A stretch of DNA of 64,000 nt from JAFAGX01 sp035622175 (GTDB taxonomy: Bacteria > Acidobacteriota > Terriglobia > Terriglobales > Acidobacteriaceae): assembly GCA_035622175.1 (NCBI GenBank), contig DASPVV010000081.1, positions 1-64,000 on the forward strand, in the 5' to 3' direction. The notes beneath the pieces are model-generated. The model was not told the DNA's origin. It worked only from the letters and a program-made list of their open reading frames with translations, and ran no database searches. Position numbers and translations under genes: made by a program. Position 1 is the first letter of the stretch. Each line of letters starts with the position of its first letter. Below, piece by piece: positions 36,441-46,340 of this stretch.

Positions 36441-37136
36441 TCAACTCGAACTCGTTCCCTTCGAGAAGCCAGTCCTAAAAAAGGTAAATGCCCTGAAGTC
36501 TCGCGAGCCGTGAAATATCCAGCACGCATGCTGTCCCATATGTGCGACCAAGCGATTCATGGCTTGGCGTACGCTCAAGTCCTGAAACGAGCTGTGCCAT
36601 GGCTCTAGCGGATAGGAGGAGTCTCCCCCCATCTGGACGTGTGCAACCAGCTCTTCAGGTGGAGGAAGCTGATGGACAATAGCTAGCAGTCCCTCGTCGA
36701 TATTAGTTATGCCAGCAAGGTAGAACTTTGGGAGCCTTCGATTCAATAGGTAGGCGGCATCGCCGACCGTCGATCGCGGATAAATATTGACGGTGAACGC
36801 ATCAGAAGACCAGCTGTACCGTGAATCTGCCAGGCATAGCGCGTCCAGGACATCACGTACTGTTTTGTTCTCCAGTCGCAGGTCGAACCGTGGATCCTGG
36901 ATTTCGGGATCAGAAAATCTTTCCTTTAGCACTTCCTCAAACCCAAAAGCAAATGGCACGCGGCCGGAGCCGAGGTTTTTCAGGCCGTCATACAGCGTCC
37001 CCTGCAGCAAAGTAAATTGGGGTAGCCGCTTGCTGAGTACGAGCTCCTCAAGGGTCGGGCGGCCAACCCCAACATGCGTGGATTGCGCGGCGCAAAATGA
37101 ATACAAGCAAAGCCCTGCAAAAAACCATGCCTTCAT
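36441..37136 (-). CDS. Secreted protein with an STN-like domain, unknown function
   Basis: 231 residues. Signal peptide about 1-18 (MKAWFFAGLCLYSFCAAQ). Residues about 35-115 have the pattern of a secretin/TonB short N-terminal (STN) domain: an early strand-helix (LPQFTLLQGTLYDGLKNLG), then LRLENKTVRDVLDALCLAD and a closing strand YSWSSDAFTVNIYP. The remainder (about 116-231) resembles a second, degenerate copy, with LSVRQAMNRLVAHMGQ near 195. No barrel or secretin domain follows, so this is a stand-alone periplasmic module. It is on the opposite strand to the VWFA gene and converges on it. Homologous family not named with confidence. Confidence 0.6.
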   Translation of the reverse strand: MKAWFFAGLCLYSFCAAQSTHVGVGRPTLEELVLSKRLPQFTLLQGTLYDGLKNLGSGRVPFAFGFEEVLKERFSDPEIQDPRFDLRLENKTVRDVLDALCLADSRYSWSSDAFTVNIYPRSTVGDAAYLLNRRLPKFYLAGITNIDEGLLAIVHQLPPPEELVAHVQMGGDSSYPLEPWHSSFQDLSVRQAMNRLVAHMGQHACWIFHGSRDFRAFTFFRTGFSKGTSSS

Positions 37137-37327
37137 CTTGTCGGCCCCTGGCTACTGTAGGTTAAGCCGGTATTGGCGATTGTCAAACGGTTGGTGCGGA
37201 CCGTGTACCCCGCTAAGCTCAAAGTTTGAGTATTGGTCGAAGAGCAAACCGGGCGTGTACTCGTGCTGCACAATTCAAGAGTGTCTCCAAACTGGCTGGC
37301 GGCGTTAAGATCATGCCGCAAGGCGGG

Positions 37328-39232
37328 TTAGGGCACGATGGGCAGCACCAGATGCGAGGGCAAATCTCGCGAGCAGTATACCCTTTGGGTAGCGGTCACG
37401 AAATCGGAGGCCGCGGCCTGGTAGATGCTGGGCACGAACTTCTGCGGATTACGGTCGATCACCGGGAACCAGGTCGATTGAATCTGTACCATGATGCGAT
37501 GTCCTTTGAGGAAGACGTGATCGCGATCGCGCAGAGGGATGTTCCACTCGGTGGGCTGATTGGGGGTGAGGGGATGCGGCTTCTCGTAACCCGCGAGATA
37601 GCGGCCACGGCGCACTTCCATAGCAATGGGCAGTTCGTACCCGTTGACCGATTGGGCATATTGGCCGGGACTGGGACCGCTCTCGCTGTCCCAGTCGTTT
37701 TTCTGTGCGTTCTCGGGATAGACGTCGATCAGCTTCACAACAAAATCGCTGTCGCTTCCGGAAGTCGAGGCGAAAAGATCGGCCGCGAGCGGACCAGTGA
37801 CGGTGAGCGGGTGATCGAGGGGCGTGCTGACGAACGAGAGCACGTCCGGCCGGTGATCGACGAAGCGCTGGTCGGCAACTTCCCATGTGCGCCAATCGCC
37901 TCCGGGGTAGGTGGGAGAGATGGGTCGCTGGCGATACGGCACTGGATTGGCGGGGTCGGAAAGGTATTCGCGGTATGAGCCTTCCGTGGTAGGCGCGTCC
38001 GGCGCGATGAAGGAAAGCGTGCCATCGGCGTGCAAGTACAGGTTGGTGGGCTTTGCTTCCGGCGGTGGCCAGAGGGCGTAAGTGCGCCAGGTATTCGATC
38101 CGCTCTCGAAGGTGTTCGCCTGCCACGCTGGCTTCTTGCCCTGACCGTGGAGGTAATAGCGGAAGTACGGCGCTTCGATGGTTTCGCGGAACTCGCGGGC
38201 GGTTTCGTGGCCGGCGAAGGGCAGAAGGCCGATGGCATTGCCCTTGGCACTTTGCCACTCGCCGTGATACCACGGACCAGCCACGATGAAATTGGTATGA
38301 TCCGGGTCGCTCTCTTCAGCATGGCGAAAAATCTGCCAGGGTCCCCAGGGATCTTCCTGATCCGCAAAGCCGGCGACATTCAGATTGGGTACGGTCGAGG
38401 CGTGGAGTTGGTTCACCCACGCTTCTTTTCTCCAAAACTCGTCGTAGTCGGGATGCTCGACGGTCGAATTCCAGTAAGGAATTGAGCCGTGAAGATAGTT
38501 CGCGTTGATCGCAGAGAGCGGCCCGAGCGCGAGATACCACTCATAGGTGTCGTAGATCTCGAAGGGAAAATGGGTATTCTTATCTTTGTCGGCTTGCTCC
38601 ATCACGGCGTATTCGAAGGCATAACTCTCGCGCAAGGCTCCGTAGCGGTGCATGTCGTCATTCATCCACTGATCAACCGGCGCGGCCTGTTCGCTGATGG
38701 CCTTGAGCGCCGGGTGCGGATGAAGAAGCGTCATGGCGGTGGTCAGTCCCTCATAAGAGACGCCGAACATGCCGACTTTTCCGTTGTTGTTGGGGACGTT
38801 CTTAACTAGCCAGTCGATGGAGTCGTAGGCATCGGTGGTCTCATTAGTTGCCTTAGGGTCGCTCAAGTCGACCCAGGAAGAGAGATGAAAGACGCCTTCG
38901 GATTGGAAACGCCCGCGCAGGTTTTGCTGGACGAAAATATAGCCGTCCTGCGCCAGTTCCTTTCGGGAAGGGGGCATGGTCGCCCAGGGGTGGTCCGGAA
39001 CTCCATAGGGCGTGCGCTGAAACAAGATCGGGAGTGGACCCTGCTGGTCTACGGGCGTGAGAATGACGGTTTGCAGACGAACCCCGTCGCGCACCGGAAC
39101 CATGACTTCCCGCAGACGAAAAAGCGCCTTCGCTGATCCGGGTGGCGGGGAAGTCTCCTGCGCCGACGGTGGAGCGGCGGCAGAGGTAACCAGGAGCAAG
39201 GGCAGCAAAAAATATAGGTTCGATCGACGCAC
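37328..39232 (-). CDS. Secreted CocE/NonD family hydrolase (X-Pro dipeptidyl-peptidase S15-like)
   Basis: 634 residues with a signal peptide (about 1-24). The alpha/beta-hydrolase core starts at VMVPVRDGVRLQTVIL and has the nucleophile Ser in GVSYEG (about 158-163). The acid is expected near the AGFADQEDPWG segment and the His in AGPWYHGEW. The C-terminal jelly-roll (X-Pro dipeptidyl-peptidase C-terminal domain) runs from about 450 to the end. Members cleave ester or N-terminal Xaa-Pro bonds, here in the periplasm. Together with the amidohydrolase and M28 peptidase genes nearby it suggests peptide or ester scavenging. Confidence 0.9.
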   Translation of the reverse strand: MRRSNLYFLLPLLLVTSAAAPPSAQETSPPPGSAKALFRLREVMVPVRDGVRLQTVILTPVDQQGPLPILFQRTPYGVPDHPWATMPPSRKELAQDGYIFVQQNLRGRFQSEGVFHLSSWVDLSDPKATNETTDAYDSIDWLVKNVPNNNGKVGMFGVSYEGLTTAMTLLHPHPALKAISEQAAPVDQWMNDDMHRYGALRESYAFEYAVMEQADKDKNTHFPFEIYDTYEWYLALGPLSAINANYLHGSIPYWNSTVEHPDYDEFWRKEAWVNQLHASTVPNLNVAGFADQEDPWGPWQIFRHAEESDPDHTNFIVAGPWYHGEWQSAKGNAIGLLPFAGHETAREFRETIEAPYFRYYLHGQGKKPAWQANTFESGSNTWRTYALWPPPEAKPTNLYLHADGTLSFIAPDAPTTEGSYREYLSDPANPVPYRQRPISPTYPGGDWRTWEVADQRFVDHRPDVLSFVSTPLDHPLTVTGPLAADLFASTSGSDSDFVVKLIDVYPENAQKNDWDSESGPSPGQYAQSVNGYELPIAMEVRRGRYLAGYEKPHPLTPNQPTEWNIPLRDRDHVFLKGHRIMVQIQSTWFPVIDRNPQKFVPSIYQAAASDFVTATQRVYCSRDLPSHLVLPIVP

Positions 39233-39826
39233 GCGTCTTCCTCGATAGAGTTTTTCGTTGCGATGGCCAAGGTGCGAAGTATATCAATCGGACGCAGGCT
39301 GAGGGAACTGCTGCACGTCGATCTGCTCTCTTGCCTGTCGGAGATGCCAATCTCCGAAAACTTCGCCTCGCCTGGCGGGCGGGCGGCAATAGCTTTGCGC
39401 GGAGGACGGAGTCGAATTCACCGATGTCCTGCAGGCCGCTATTTCGGACGGCTATCAGTTGATGGGTCGAAGCTCCCAGGCCCTCTGTAGAGCGGGTGAT
39501 TGTAGCCCAGAGGCCGGCTGCCATCAGGCACCGGAAGGGGAGCTTCGAGAAAGTGAACTTGATTCTGCGGAGCAACTTGGCGAACACGAAGTCGCCGCCG
39601 CTGGCAGGATCAGGCTGAGCAACGCAGATGTCTGCTCCCGGCGGGCCTGTCCGAGGAAGGCTTCGCTTAGACACCAGGCGGGGAATGGACGGGACATAGG
39701 TGACGGTGGCGATTCGATTTTGCAGAATTATGGGCGACCAACGTCGTTCGGACAAGGGGCACCAGGGGCACCTGGGGCACCGGGAGGCGTTGACCCCGAT
39801 GCCCTTTAGTCCTATCATTTCCGCCC
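39233..39826. other. Intergenic stretch between CocE-like and kinase genes
   Basis: About 590 bases without a convincing gene, between divergent genes, so it should hold both promoters. A minus-strand TACAAT near 39500 could be a -10 box for the CocE-like gene, with a leader of more than 200 bases. The 3 x 9-bp repeat at 39755-39781 lies in front of the kinase gene. Confidence 0.4.
39755..39781. repeat. 3 x 9-bp tandem repeat upstream of the kinase gene
   Basis: AGGGGCACC (39755-39763), AGGGGCACC (39764-39772) and TGGGGCACC (39773-39781) are adjacent, with one mismatch in the third copy. The array ends 45 bases before the kinase start and could lie within its promoter or leader. Confidence 0.85.
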
Positions 39827-42508
39827 ATGTCCATGTCTTCTGAACTGGTCGGACAGACCATCTCCCACTACCGCGTCCTGGAGAAACTCGGCGGTGGTGG
39901 TATGGGTGTGGTTTACAAGGCGGAAGACACCCAGCTAGGCCGTTTCGTAGCCCTGAAATTCCTGCCCGATGAGCTTGCCCGGGACGCGCAGGCACTGGAG
40001 CGTTTTCGACGCGAAGCCCGCGCAGCCTCTGCCTTGAATCACCCGAACATCTGCACCATTTACGAGATCGGCCAGCAGGATACCCAGTCCTTCATCGCCA
40101 TGGAGTTTTTGGACGGGACAACGCTGAAGTACCGCATCACCCATCGTCCACTGGAGCTAAACCTGCTGCTTACGCTAGCCATTGAAATTGCCGAGGCCCT
40201 CGACGCGGCGCACTCAAAGGGAATTGTTCATCGCGATATTAAGCCGGCCAATATCTTCGTCACCGCGAGAGACCACGCCAAGATTCTGGACTTCGGACTG
40301 GCGAAAGTCGTTTGCGAGCGCGGCAACAAAATGGAAGCGCAGGGCGCGACGGCAGGGCCGACCGCCGGAGTCGACCTCGATCGATTGACCTCGCCAGGTT
40401 CGGCCCTGGGAACGGTGGCATACATGAGCCCCGAGCAGGCAATCGGCGAAGAATTGGATGCGCGCACGGATGTGTTCTCGTTCGGCGTCGTGCTCTATGA
40501 GATGAGTACTGGACGCTTGCCGTTTGAAGGGAGCACATCAGCGGCAGTCTTTAATGCGATTCTGAATAAGCCTCCAATCGCAGCCGTTCGCCTGAACCCG
40601 GAGCTGCCGAGCGAGCTGGAGCGGATCATCAACAAGGCACTAGAGAAAGACCGCGACCTGCGACACCAAAGCGCAGCCGAGATGCGGGCCGATTTGAAGC
40701 GCCTGCGCCGAGACCTTCAGTCGTCGTCACGTCACCTGGCGGCCGTGGAGACCGACGTCACAACTGCACCGTCTCGACGGCTAGAGATCCCCCAGCCGCA
40801 AGTCGCAACGGGCGGCAAACGATTCAAGCTGCTGACGGTGGTGATTGTGACCTTCGTTGGATGTTTTTCGGTTGCGCTTGCCGCTTTCTTTTGGGGGCAG
40901 CGAACTGCTGCCCGCCCTGTCCCCAGCTTTCGGGAACTGACGTTTCGTCGAGGCGCACTCACAGCCGCTCGATTTGCCCCCGATCCGCGCTCAGCCATAT
41001 ACAGCGCTTCGTGGGAAGGCCAAGCTCAGGCGGTCTTCATCAGCTCTCCGAGTTCCACTGAATCTCGTGATCTCGGACTGCCAAATACGAAAGTTTTGGC
41101 GGTCTCCTCTGCCGGGCAGATGGCGGTGTTACGTCGTTTCCGAGTGGCGGACAATCTGTTCACATCCCTAGGAACGCTGGCTCAGCTATCGATCGGCGCC
41201 GACGCTCCTCGGGATTTGCTGGACAATGTTGAAGACGCGGATTGGAGTCCCGATGGCAGCACCCTGGCGGTCGTACATGCGGTCGGGGGCAAGGACCGCC
41301 TGGAGTATCCCGTTGGCAAGGTGCTATACGAGACCGCAGGCTGGATCGGCAACCCCCGTTTCTCTCCCAAAGGGGACGGTATTGCGTTCGTAGATCACCC
41401 GCTGTTGGGGGATGACGGAGGCACGATCAGCTTCATCACGCTGAGCGGCAAGAAGTCTGACTTGACAGAACGTTGGGCCAGCGTGTTTGGCTTAGCTTGG
41501 GTGTCTTCCGGCGACGAGATCTGGTTTACAGCCACGGCAACGGGATTCAGCCGTTCCCTGCGAGGCGTCAGCTTGTCAGGCAAACTCCGCGAATTGTTGA
41601 GCGCGCCGGGCACACTCACTCTGCATGACACGGCTCCCGGCGGCCGAGCCTTGATTACCCGGGATGCAATGCGTGCTGGCGCAATCGGCCTGGCACCCGG
41701 AGAAAACAAACAACGCGATCTGAGCTGGCAGGACTGGACTGTGCCATTCGACATCTCCGAGGACGGCAGGATAATGCTGTTCACCGAAGCAGGGGAAGCC
41801 GGCGGCGGCGAATACGCAGTGTTCACGCGCGAGACAGACGGTTCATCGGCGGTGCGTTTGGGCCAGGGGTCTTCGCGGGCGCTTTCGCCCGATGGCAAGT
41901 ACGCCCTGGTGCTGCGGCAGAACATGTCGCCTCCTGATTTCGTACTCTTGCCGACCGGCGTTGGACAGCAGCAGGTGATTTCCACTGGGAAAATTGTTCC
42001 AAACTTTGGTAGGTTCCTACCGGATTCCAAATCTATCGTGTTTGACGGCCATGAGACTGGTCATGCCTCCCGCGTGTACGTTATGAATGTTGAAGGCGGG
42101 CCGGGACGCGCCGTAACTCCCGAGGGGTTCACGTTGGGACGGTCGAGATCGCTCCTCTCAGCTGACGGCAAATCCATCACCGCCGTTTCGAGCTATGGAA
42201 CCTACCTGGTCTCGCTCGAAGGGGGCCAACCTCAATTAGTGCGTGGCTCCGAGCCCGGGGATATACCCCTACGGTGGTCCAAGGATGGACAAGCCTTGTT
42301 TCTTGGCCGACGAGGCGAAACTGAATGCCCCGTTTCACGGCTCGAACTCCGTACCGGTGACAAGACTGCATGGAAGAACTTCAGCCCGTCTGATGTAGCA
42401 GGCATTGTTGGAGCTGCCTGTCCCCTACTCGCCGCCGACGAGGAGCATTACGTCTTCGGCTACAGGCGCAATCTTTCCGATTTATTCCTGGTAGAACATC
42501 TGAAGTAG
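39827..42508 (+). CDS. Membrane Ser/Thr protein kinase with extracellular PD40/WD40-like propeller
   Basis: 893 residues. The N-terminal Hanks-type kinase domain (about 15-285) has the glycine loop GGGGMGVVY, ATP-site Lys44 (VALKF), catalytic Asp136 in HRDIKPAN, DFG at 155-157 and the APE-equivalent SPEQ. A juxtamembrane segment leads to one transmembrane helix at about 330-352 (LLTVVIVTFVGCFSVALAAFF). The outside part is built from PD40-type repeats (WSPDGSTLAVVH, LSPDGKYALVL), expected to form a beta-propeller sensor. Orphan PknB-like kinases of this layout are numerous in Acidobacteriota. Substrates and ligand unknown. ATG 39827 and the ATG two codons later are both possible starts. Confidence 0.92.
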   Translation: MSMSSELVGQTISHYRVLEKLGGGGMGVVYKAEDTQLGRFVALKFLPDELARDAQALERFRREARAASALNHPNICTIYEIGQQDTQSFIAMEFLDGTTLKYRITHRPLELNLLLTLAIEIAEALDAAHSKGIVHRDIKPANIFVTARDHAKILDFGLAKVVCERGNKMEAQGATAGPTAGVDLDRLTSPGSALGTVAYMSPEQAIGEELDARTDVFSFGVVLYEMSTGRLPFEGSTSAAVFNAILNKPPIAAVRLNPELPSELERIINKALEKDRDLRHQSAAEMRADLKRLRRDLQSSSRHLAAVETDVTTAPSRRLEIPQPQVATGGKRFKLLTVVIVTFVGCFSVALAAFFWGQRTAARPVPSFRELTFRRGALTAARFAPDPRSAIYSASWEGQAQAVFISSPSSTESRDLGLPNTKVLAVSSAGQMAVLRRFRVADNLFTSLGTLAQLSIGADAPRDLLDNVEDADWSPDGSTLAVVHAVGGKDRLEYPVGKVLYETAGWIGNPRFSPKGDGIAFVDHPLLGDDGGTISFITLSGKKSDLTERWASVFGLAWVSSGDEIWFTATATGFSRSLRGVSLSGKLRELLSAPGTLTLHDTAPGGRALITRDAMRAGAIGLAPGENKQRDLSWQDWTVPFDISEDGRIMLFTEAGEAGGGEYAVFTRETDGSSAVRLGQGSSRALSPDGKYALVLRQNMSPPDFVLLPTGVGQQQVISTGKIVPNFGRFLPDSKSIVFDGHETGHASRVYVMNVEGGPGRAVTPEGFTLGRSRSLLSADGKSITAVSSYGTYLVSLEGGQPQLVRGSEPGDIPLRWSKDGQALFLGRRGETECPVSRLELRTGDKTAWKNFSPSDVAGIVGAACPLLAADEEHYVFGYRRNLSDLFLVEHLK

Positions 42509-42642
42509 CCCAGCTTTCGCCCAACCGCCCCGCGCAGGCATACCCCTAAACCCGAGGGGTCTCCGAACTCAAGAGAATGTCAAACGGATGACCCGAGCCG
42601 AGGTTCCGTCGATTTGTCGGAAAGTGGTACCATCGCTCGGAC

Positions 42643-43944
42643 ATGGAGACCGCGCTCTACCCTTTTCTGGTAGCCGTCACGTTCTTTGCTATGGCCGCTT
42701 CGATGGAGGCGGCGCCACCTCCGGAGCGACCCACAACCTCCGTCGTGCTGCACGCCTCACGCTTGCTTGACATTGAGCGGGGGAAAATGATGGCGCCGGG
42801 CGAGGTGCTGGTCGACAGCGATCGCATCCGGGAAGTTGGTTCCTCCGTAACCCATCCTCCCGGCGCACAAGTGATCGACCTCGGTGACGCTACGCTGATG
42901 CCGGGTCTGATCGACGCGCACGTTCACCTGTTTCTGCATCCCGGAGCAGAAGACCTGCAGACCGTCGAAGAATCTGTCCCGGCGCGCACGATCACCGCTG
43001 TTCTTCAAGCCCGCGACGACCTGATGGCGGGCTTTACCGCCGAGCGCGACATGGGAACCGAAGGCGCCGGGTCCGCAGATACTGCGGTTCGGGATGCCAT
43101 CGATCAGGGAGCTATTCCCGGGCCGCGGCTGCGCATTAGCGGGAATGCGGTGGACATTCTCGGCGGTCACGAAGATGCCATTCACTACAATCCTGCCCAG
43201 CATGTGTTTTCGAACGCTGCCTATGCCAACAGCATTCCTGAACTGATCGAAGTGATCCGCCAGCAGCTGAAAGAAGGCGCGGATTTCATCAAGATTTATG
43301 AAACCGGACCCGATTCGCTTCGCGGTGAGAGGCTCTTCACTCCTTACCAGTACACCGAGGCCGAACTTGCTGCCGCCGTGGGGGAGACGGCGCGCGTTGG
43401 CAAGAAGGTTGCGGTGCATGCGACGGGCGAGCCGGGAGCTTTATATGCGGCGCGAGCGGGGGTGGCCTCGATCGATCATGCGGTCCAGCTGAGCGAGGAG
43501 ACCATGGGGCTGATGCGCGAGAAGCAGATCTTTGCCGTTCCTACGCTCACAATTTTCGAGTATTTTGCCCAGCATGCGGCCTCGCCGGCAGCCGCTGCGC
43601 GCGAGCATGACCTGTTCGATCTGCATAGGCGCGAACTTCACCGGCAGTTGGCGGCGGGAGTCCCCATGGCAGTGGGTTCCGACGTCGGACCGTTTCCCCA
43701 CGGAACCCAGGCCCGGGAATTGGCCCTGATGGTCGAAGCCGGCATGACCCCGCTCGCCGCCTTGCAAGCTGATCTGCTCAATGGCGCGCAATTACTCGGA
43801 TGGCAGGACAAGATCGGCGCCTTGAAGCCCGGCTATTTCGCCGACGTGATCGCGGTTCCCGGCGATCCGCTGAAAGATATCAGCGTGGTAGAGAATGTCA
43901 AGTTTGTGATGAAGGGCGGAGTCATCTATCGCGAACGGGAATGA
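42643..43944 (+). CDS. Exported metal-dependent amidohydrolase (imidazolonepropionase / Xaa-Pro dipeptidase-like)
   Basis: 433 residues with an N-terminal hydrophobic signal (about 4-21). The amidohydrolase barrel has the metal motif GLIDAHVHLF, a carbamylation-site-like Lys in DFIKIYETG, His in VAVHATGEPG and SIDHAVQL, and Asp in GSDVGPF. The composite beta-sandwich includes the C-terminal LKPGYFADVIAVPGDPL. Secreted members hydrolyse dipeptides such as Xaa-Pro or beta-aspartyl or cyclic amides. It precedes an M28 peptidase by 41 bases on the same strand, so a two-gene peptide-degrading operon is likely. Confidence 0.9.
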   Translation: METALYPFLVAVTFFAMAASMEAAPPPERPTTSVVLHASRLLDIERGKMMAPGEVLVDSDRIREVGSSVTHPPGAQVIDLGDATLMPGLIDAHVHLFLHPGAEDLQTVEESVPARTITAVLQARDDLMAGFTAERDMGTEGAGSADTAVRDAIDQGAIPGPRLRISGNAVDILGGHEDAIHYNPAQHVFSNAAYANSIPELIEVIRQQLKEGADFIKIYETGPDSLRGERLFTPYQYTEAELAAAVGETARVGKKVAVHATGEPGALYAARAGVASIDHAVQLSEETMGLMREKQIFAVPTLTIFEYFAQHAASPAAAAREHDLFDLHRRELHRQLAAGVPMAVGSDVGPFPHGTQARELALMVEAGMTPLAALQADLLNGAQLLGWQDKIGALKPGYFADVIAVPGDPLKDISVVENVKFVMKGGVIYRERE

Positions 43945-43984
43945 GAAGCCGCCGCCAGTGCGATCGGGATGCTAGGAGGTTGAT

Positions 43985-46273
43985 TTGAATTGTGCACGTT
44001 TTTTCGTCGCCTCTCTCCTGCTGTTCGGAACGGTTTCCTTCGCCTTTGCGCAGTCGGCCGAAAGCGCGGGGCCCCTGCCTCTCTCCGGCTACACCCGGCA
44101 ATCTTCGGCCGTCGAGCTCGCCTGGGAGAAGAAATTTCAGGACGGAATCGTGGCCGATCATCTGCGCCTTAGCATGCAGCGGCTGAGCGCGCGCCCGCAC
44201 CATGTAGGCTCCCCCTACGATGAGGAAAACGCCGCTTGGATCCTCTCCCAGTTCCAGCAGTGGGGATTCGACGCGCACCTCGAGACCTTCCAAGTGCTCT
44301 TTCCCACGCCGAAGGAGCGCGTCGTCGAGTTGCTTGAACCCACCAAGTTCCGCGCCAAGTTGCAGGAACCTCCGATTGCGGTCGATCCGACCACCAGTCA
44401 AACCGCCGAGCAGTTGCCGACCTATAACGCTTACTCGATCGACGGCGATGTGACCGCCCCGTTGGTTTACGTCAACTACGGCAATCGCGAAGACTACGAG
44501 CAACTGGACCGCCTGGGTATTTCGGTGCAAGGCGCCATCGTCATGGCGCGCTACGGCGAGGGTTGGCGGGGGATCAAGCCGAAGGTGGCTGCCGAGCATG
44601 GAGCTGTCGGCTGCATTATTTATTCCGACCCCAAGGACGACGGCTATGTCCAAGGCGACGAGTATCCCAAGGGTGGTTGGCGGCCCCGCGAAGGCGTACA
44701 ACGCGGTAGCGTCATGGACACGGATTATCCCGGCGACCCGCTTACCCCCGGGGTGGGCGCGACGGCCGATGCCAAGCGACTTGCCATCAAAGACGCCAAG
44801 ACCATCACCAAGATTCCGGTGCTTCCCATTTCCTGGGGAGACGCGCTGCCCTTGCTTTCTGCCTTGCAAGGTGCGGTGGCTCCGGAGGCCTGGCGGGGAG
44901 GATTGTCGATCACCTACCATGTAGGCCCCGGCCCGGCCAAAGTGCACTTGAAGGTGAGTTCGAACTGGGACCTGAAGCCGGTGCGGGATGTCATTGCCGT
45001 GTGGCGCGGCTCCGAGATGCCCGAGCAGTGGGTGATTCGCGGCAATCACTACGATGCTTGGGTGAACGGCGCCGACGATCCCATCTCCGGTATGGTCACC
45101 GTTCTCGAAGAGGCTCGCATGCTTGGCGAACTGCACAAGCAGGGGTGGAATCCGAAGCGCACCATCGTGTATTGCGCCTGGGATGGGGAGGAGCCCGGAC
45201 TGCTGGGGTCGACCGAGTGGGTGGAGACGCACCGCGCCGAGCTGCAAAAACGCGCCGTCGCCTATATCAACTCGGATAGTAACGGCCGCGGCTATTTCGG
45301 TGCCGGTGGCACTCACGACCTCGAACACTTCATCAACGATATTGCGCGGGAGATTCAGGATCCGGAAAAGCACATCTCCGTCGAGCAGCGCGCTCGCCTG
45401 CGGCGCATCGCCAGAGCGGCGAATGCCGAGGAGCGGCGTGAAATCCGCAAGAACCGCGACCTCAGGATCAATGCCCTGGGCGACGGCTCCGACTACACCG
45501 CTTTCATGGATCACGCCGGAATTTCCTCCCTCAACATCGGCTATGGCGGAGAGAACGACGCTGACGCTTACCACTCGATCTACGATGACTTCTATTGGTA
45601 CACGCACTTCGTTGACACCGATTTCTCCTACGGGCGTGCGCTGGCGCAGACCGGGGGAACGGCGATCCTGCGCTTGGCCAATGCCGAGGTGATTCCCTTC
45701 GAGTACAAAGCGGAGGCGGAGGCGATTGGGAAGTACGTCCAAGACTTGGAGACCCTGCTCAAAGACAAGCAGGACGAGATCACGGAGCGCAATTTGGAAT
45801 TCGAAGAAGGGGTGTTCACGGCGATTGCGGATCCGCGCAAGACCTACGTGCCTCCGCCCACCCAGCCGGTTCCTCCCTTTATGAACTTTGCCCCTCTGAA
45901 GAACGGTGTCGAATCGCTAAAACGGAGCGCGGAACGCTATCAGGCGGCATTCGCAAAATGGCAAGCCCAGGCAGGCGATCTGCCGCCCCAGGCGGCGGCG
46001 ACCTTGAACACCGACCTGCTCGAGATTCAGCGGACGTTTCTCACGGAACGGGGATTGCCCGAGCGCCCGTGGTTCAAGAATCAGGTCTATGCTCCTGGCG
46101 CCTACACCGGCTACGGCGCCAAGCCCATTGCCGCGGTTCGCGAATACATGGATCAGGGAAAATGGGACGAAGCCGGCGCCCAGGTCCCCATGGTGGGTCA
46201 GGTTCTCGAAAACGTAGCCGCGGCCATCGCCAAATCCGCCGATGCTCTGGAGAAGGCGACCCAGGGACATTAA
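43985..46273 (+). CDS. Secreted M28 family metallopeptidase (glutamate carboxypeptidase II-like)
   Basis: 762 residues. The TTG start at 43985 is fixed by AGGAGG about 6 bases upstream and by the signal peptide that follows (FVASLLLFGTVSFAFA). A protease-associated domain lies at about 150-290 and the M28 zinc-peptidase domain at about 335-560, with metal/catalytic residues in GNHYDAWVNGADD, WDGEEPGLLG, the Asp of INSDSN and the His of AYHSIYD. A transferrin-receptor-like dimerisation domain closes the protein (about 630-755). It would release C-terminal Glu or amino acids from small peptides in the periplasm. The upstream amidohydrolase gene is probably in the same operon. Confidence 0.92.
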   Translation: MNCARFFVASLLLFGTVSFAFAQSAESAGPLPLSGYTRQSSAVELAWEKKFQDGIVADHLRLSMQRLSARPHHVGSPYDEENAAWILSQFQQWGFDAHLETFQVLFPTPKERVVELLEPTKFRAKLQEPPIAVDPTTSQTAEQLPTYNAYSIDGDVTAPLVYVNYGNREDYEQLDRLGISVQGAIVMARYGEGWRGIKPKVAAEHGAVGCIIYSDPKDDGYVQGDEYPKGGWRPREGVQRGSVMDTDYPGDPLTPGVGATADAKRLAIKDAKTITKIPVLPISWGDALPLLSALQGAVAPEAWRGGLSITYHVGPGPAKVHLKVSSNWDLKPVRDVIAVWRGSEMPEQWVIRGNHYDAWVNGADDPISGMVTVLEEARMLGELHKQGWNPKRTIVYCAWDGEEPGLLGSTEWVETHRAELQKRAVAYINSDSNGRGYFGAGGTHDLEHFINDIAREIQDPEKHISVEQRARLRRIARAANAEERREIRKNRDLRINALGDGSDYTAFMDHAGISSLNIGYGGENDADAYHSIYDDFYWYTHFVDTDFSYGRALAQTGGTAILRLANAEVIPFEYKAEAEAIGKYVQDLETLLKDKQDEITERNLEFEEGVFTAIADPRKTYVPPPTQPVPPFMNFAPLKNGVESLKRSAERYQAAFAKWQAQAGDLPPQAAATLNTDLLEIQRTFLTERGLPERPWFKNQVYAPGAYTGYGAKPIAAVREYMDQGKWDEAGAQVPMVGQVLENVAAAIAKSADALEKATQGH

Positions 46274-46340
46274 CCGCAATCACCGGGAGAGTTGTCCGGC
46301 GCGGGTTGCGAGGAGGTGTAGGTTCGAGGGCTCTCCCCTT

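Noticed and set aside
38853..39995. 380-codon minus-strand frame reaching from the CocE-like gene into the kinase gene
   Set aside because: It overlaps two well-supported genes in other frames and has no family feature; a shadow of GC-rich coding DNA.
43922..45742. 606-codon minus-strand frame opposite the M28 peptidase gene
   Set aside because: Antisense shadow; the plus-strand frame has all M28 motifs, a signal peptide and a good ribosome binding site.
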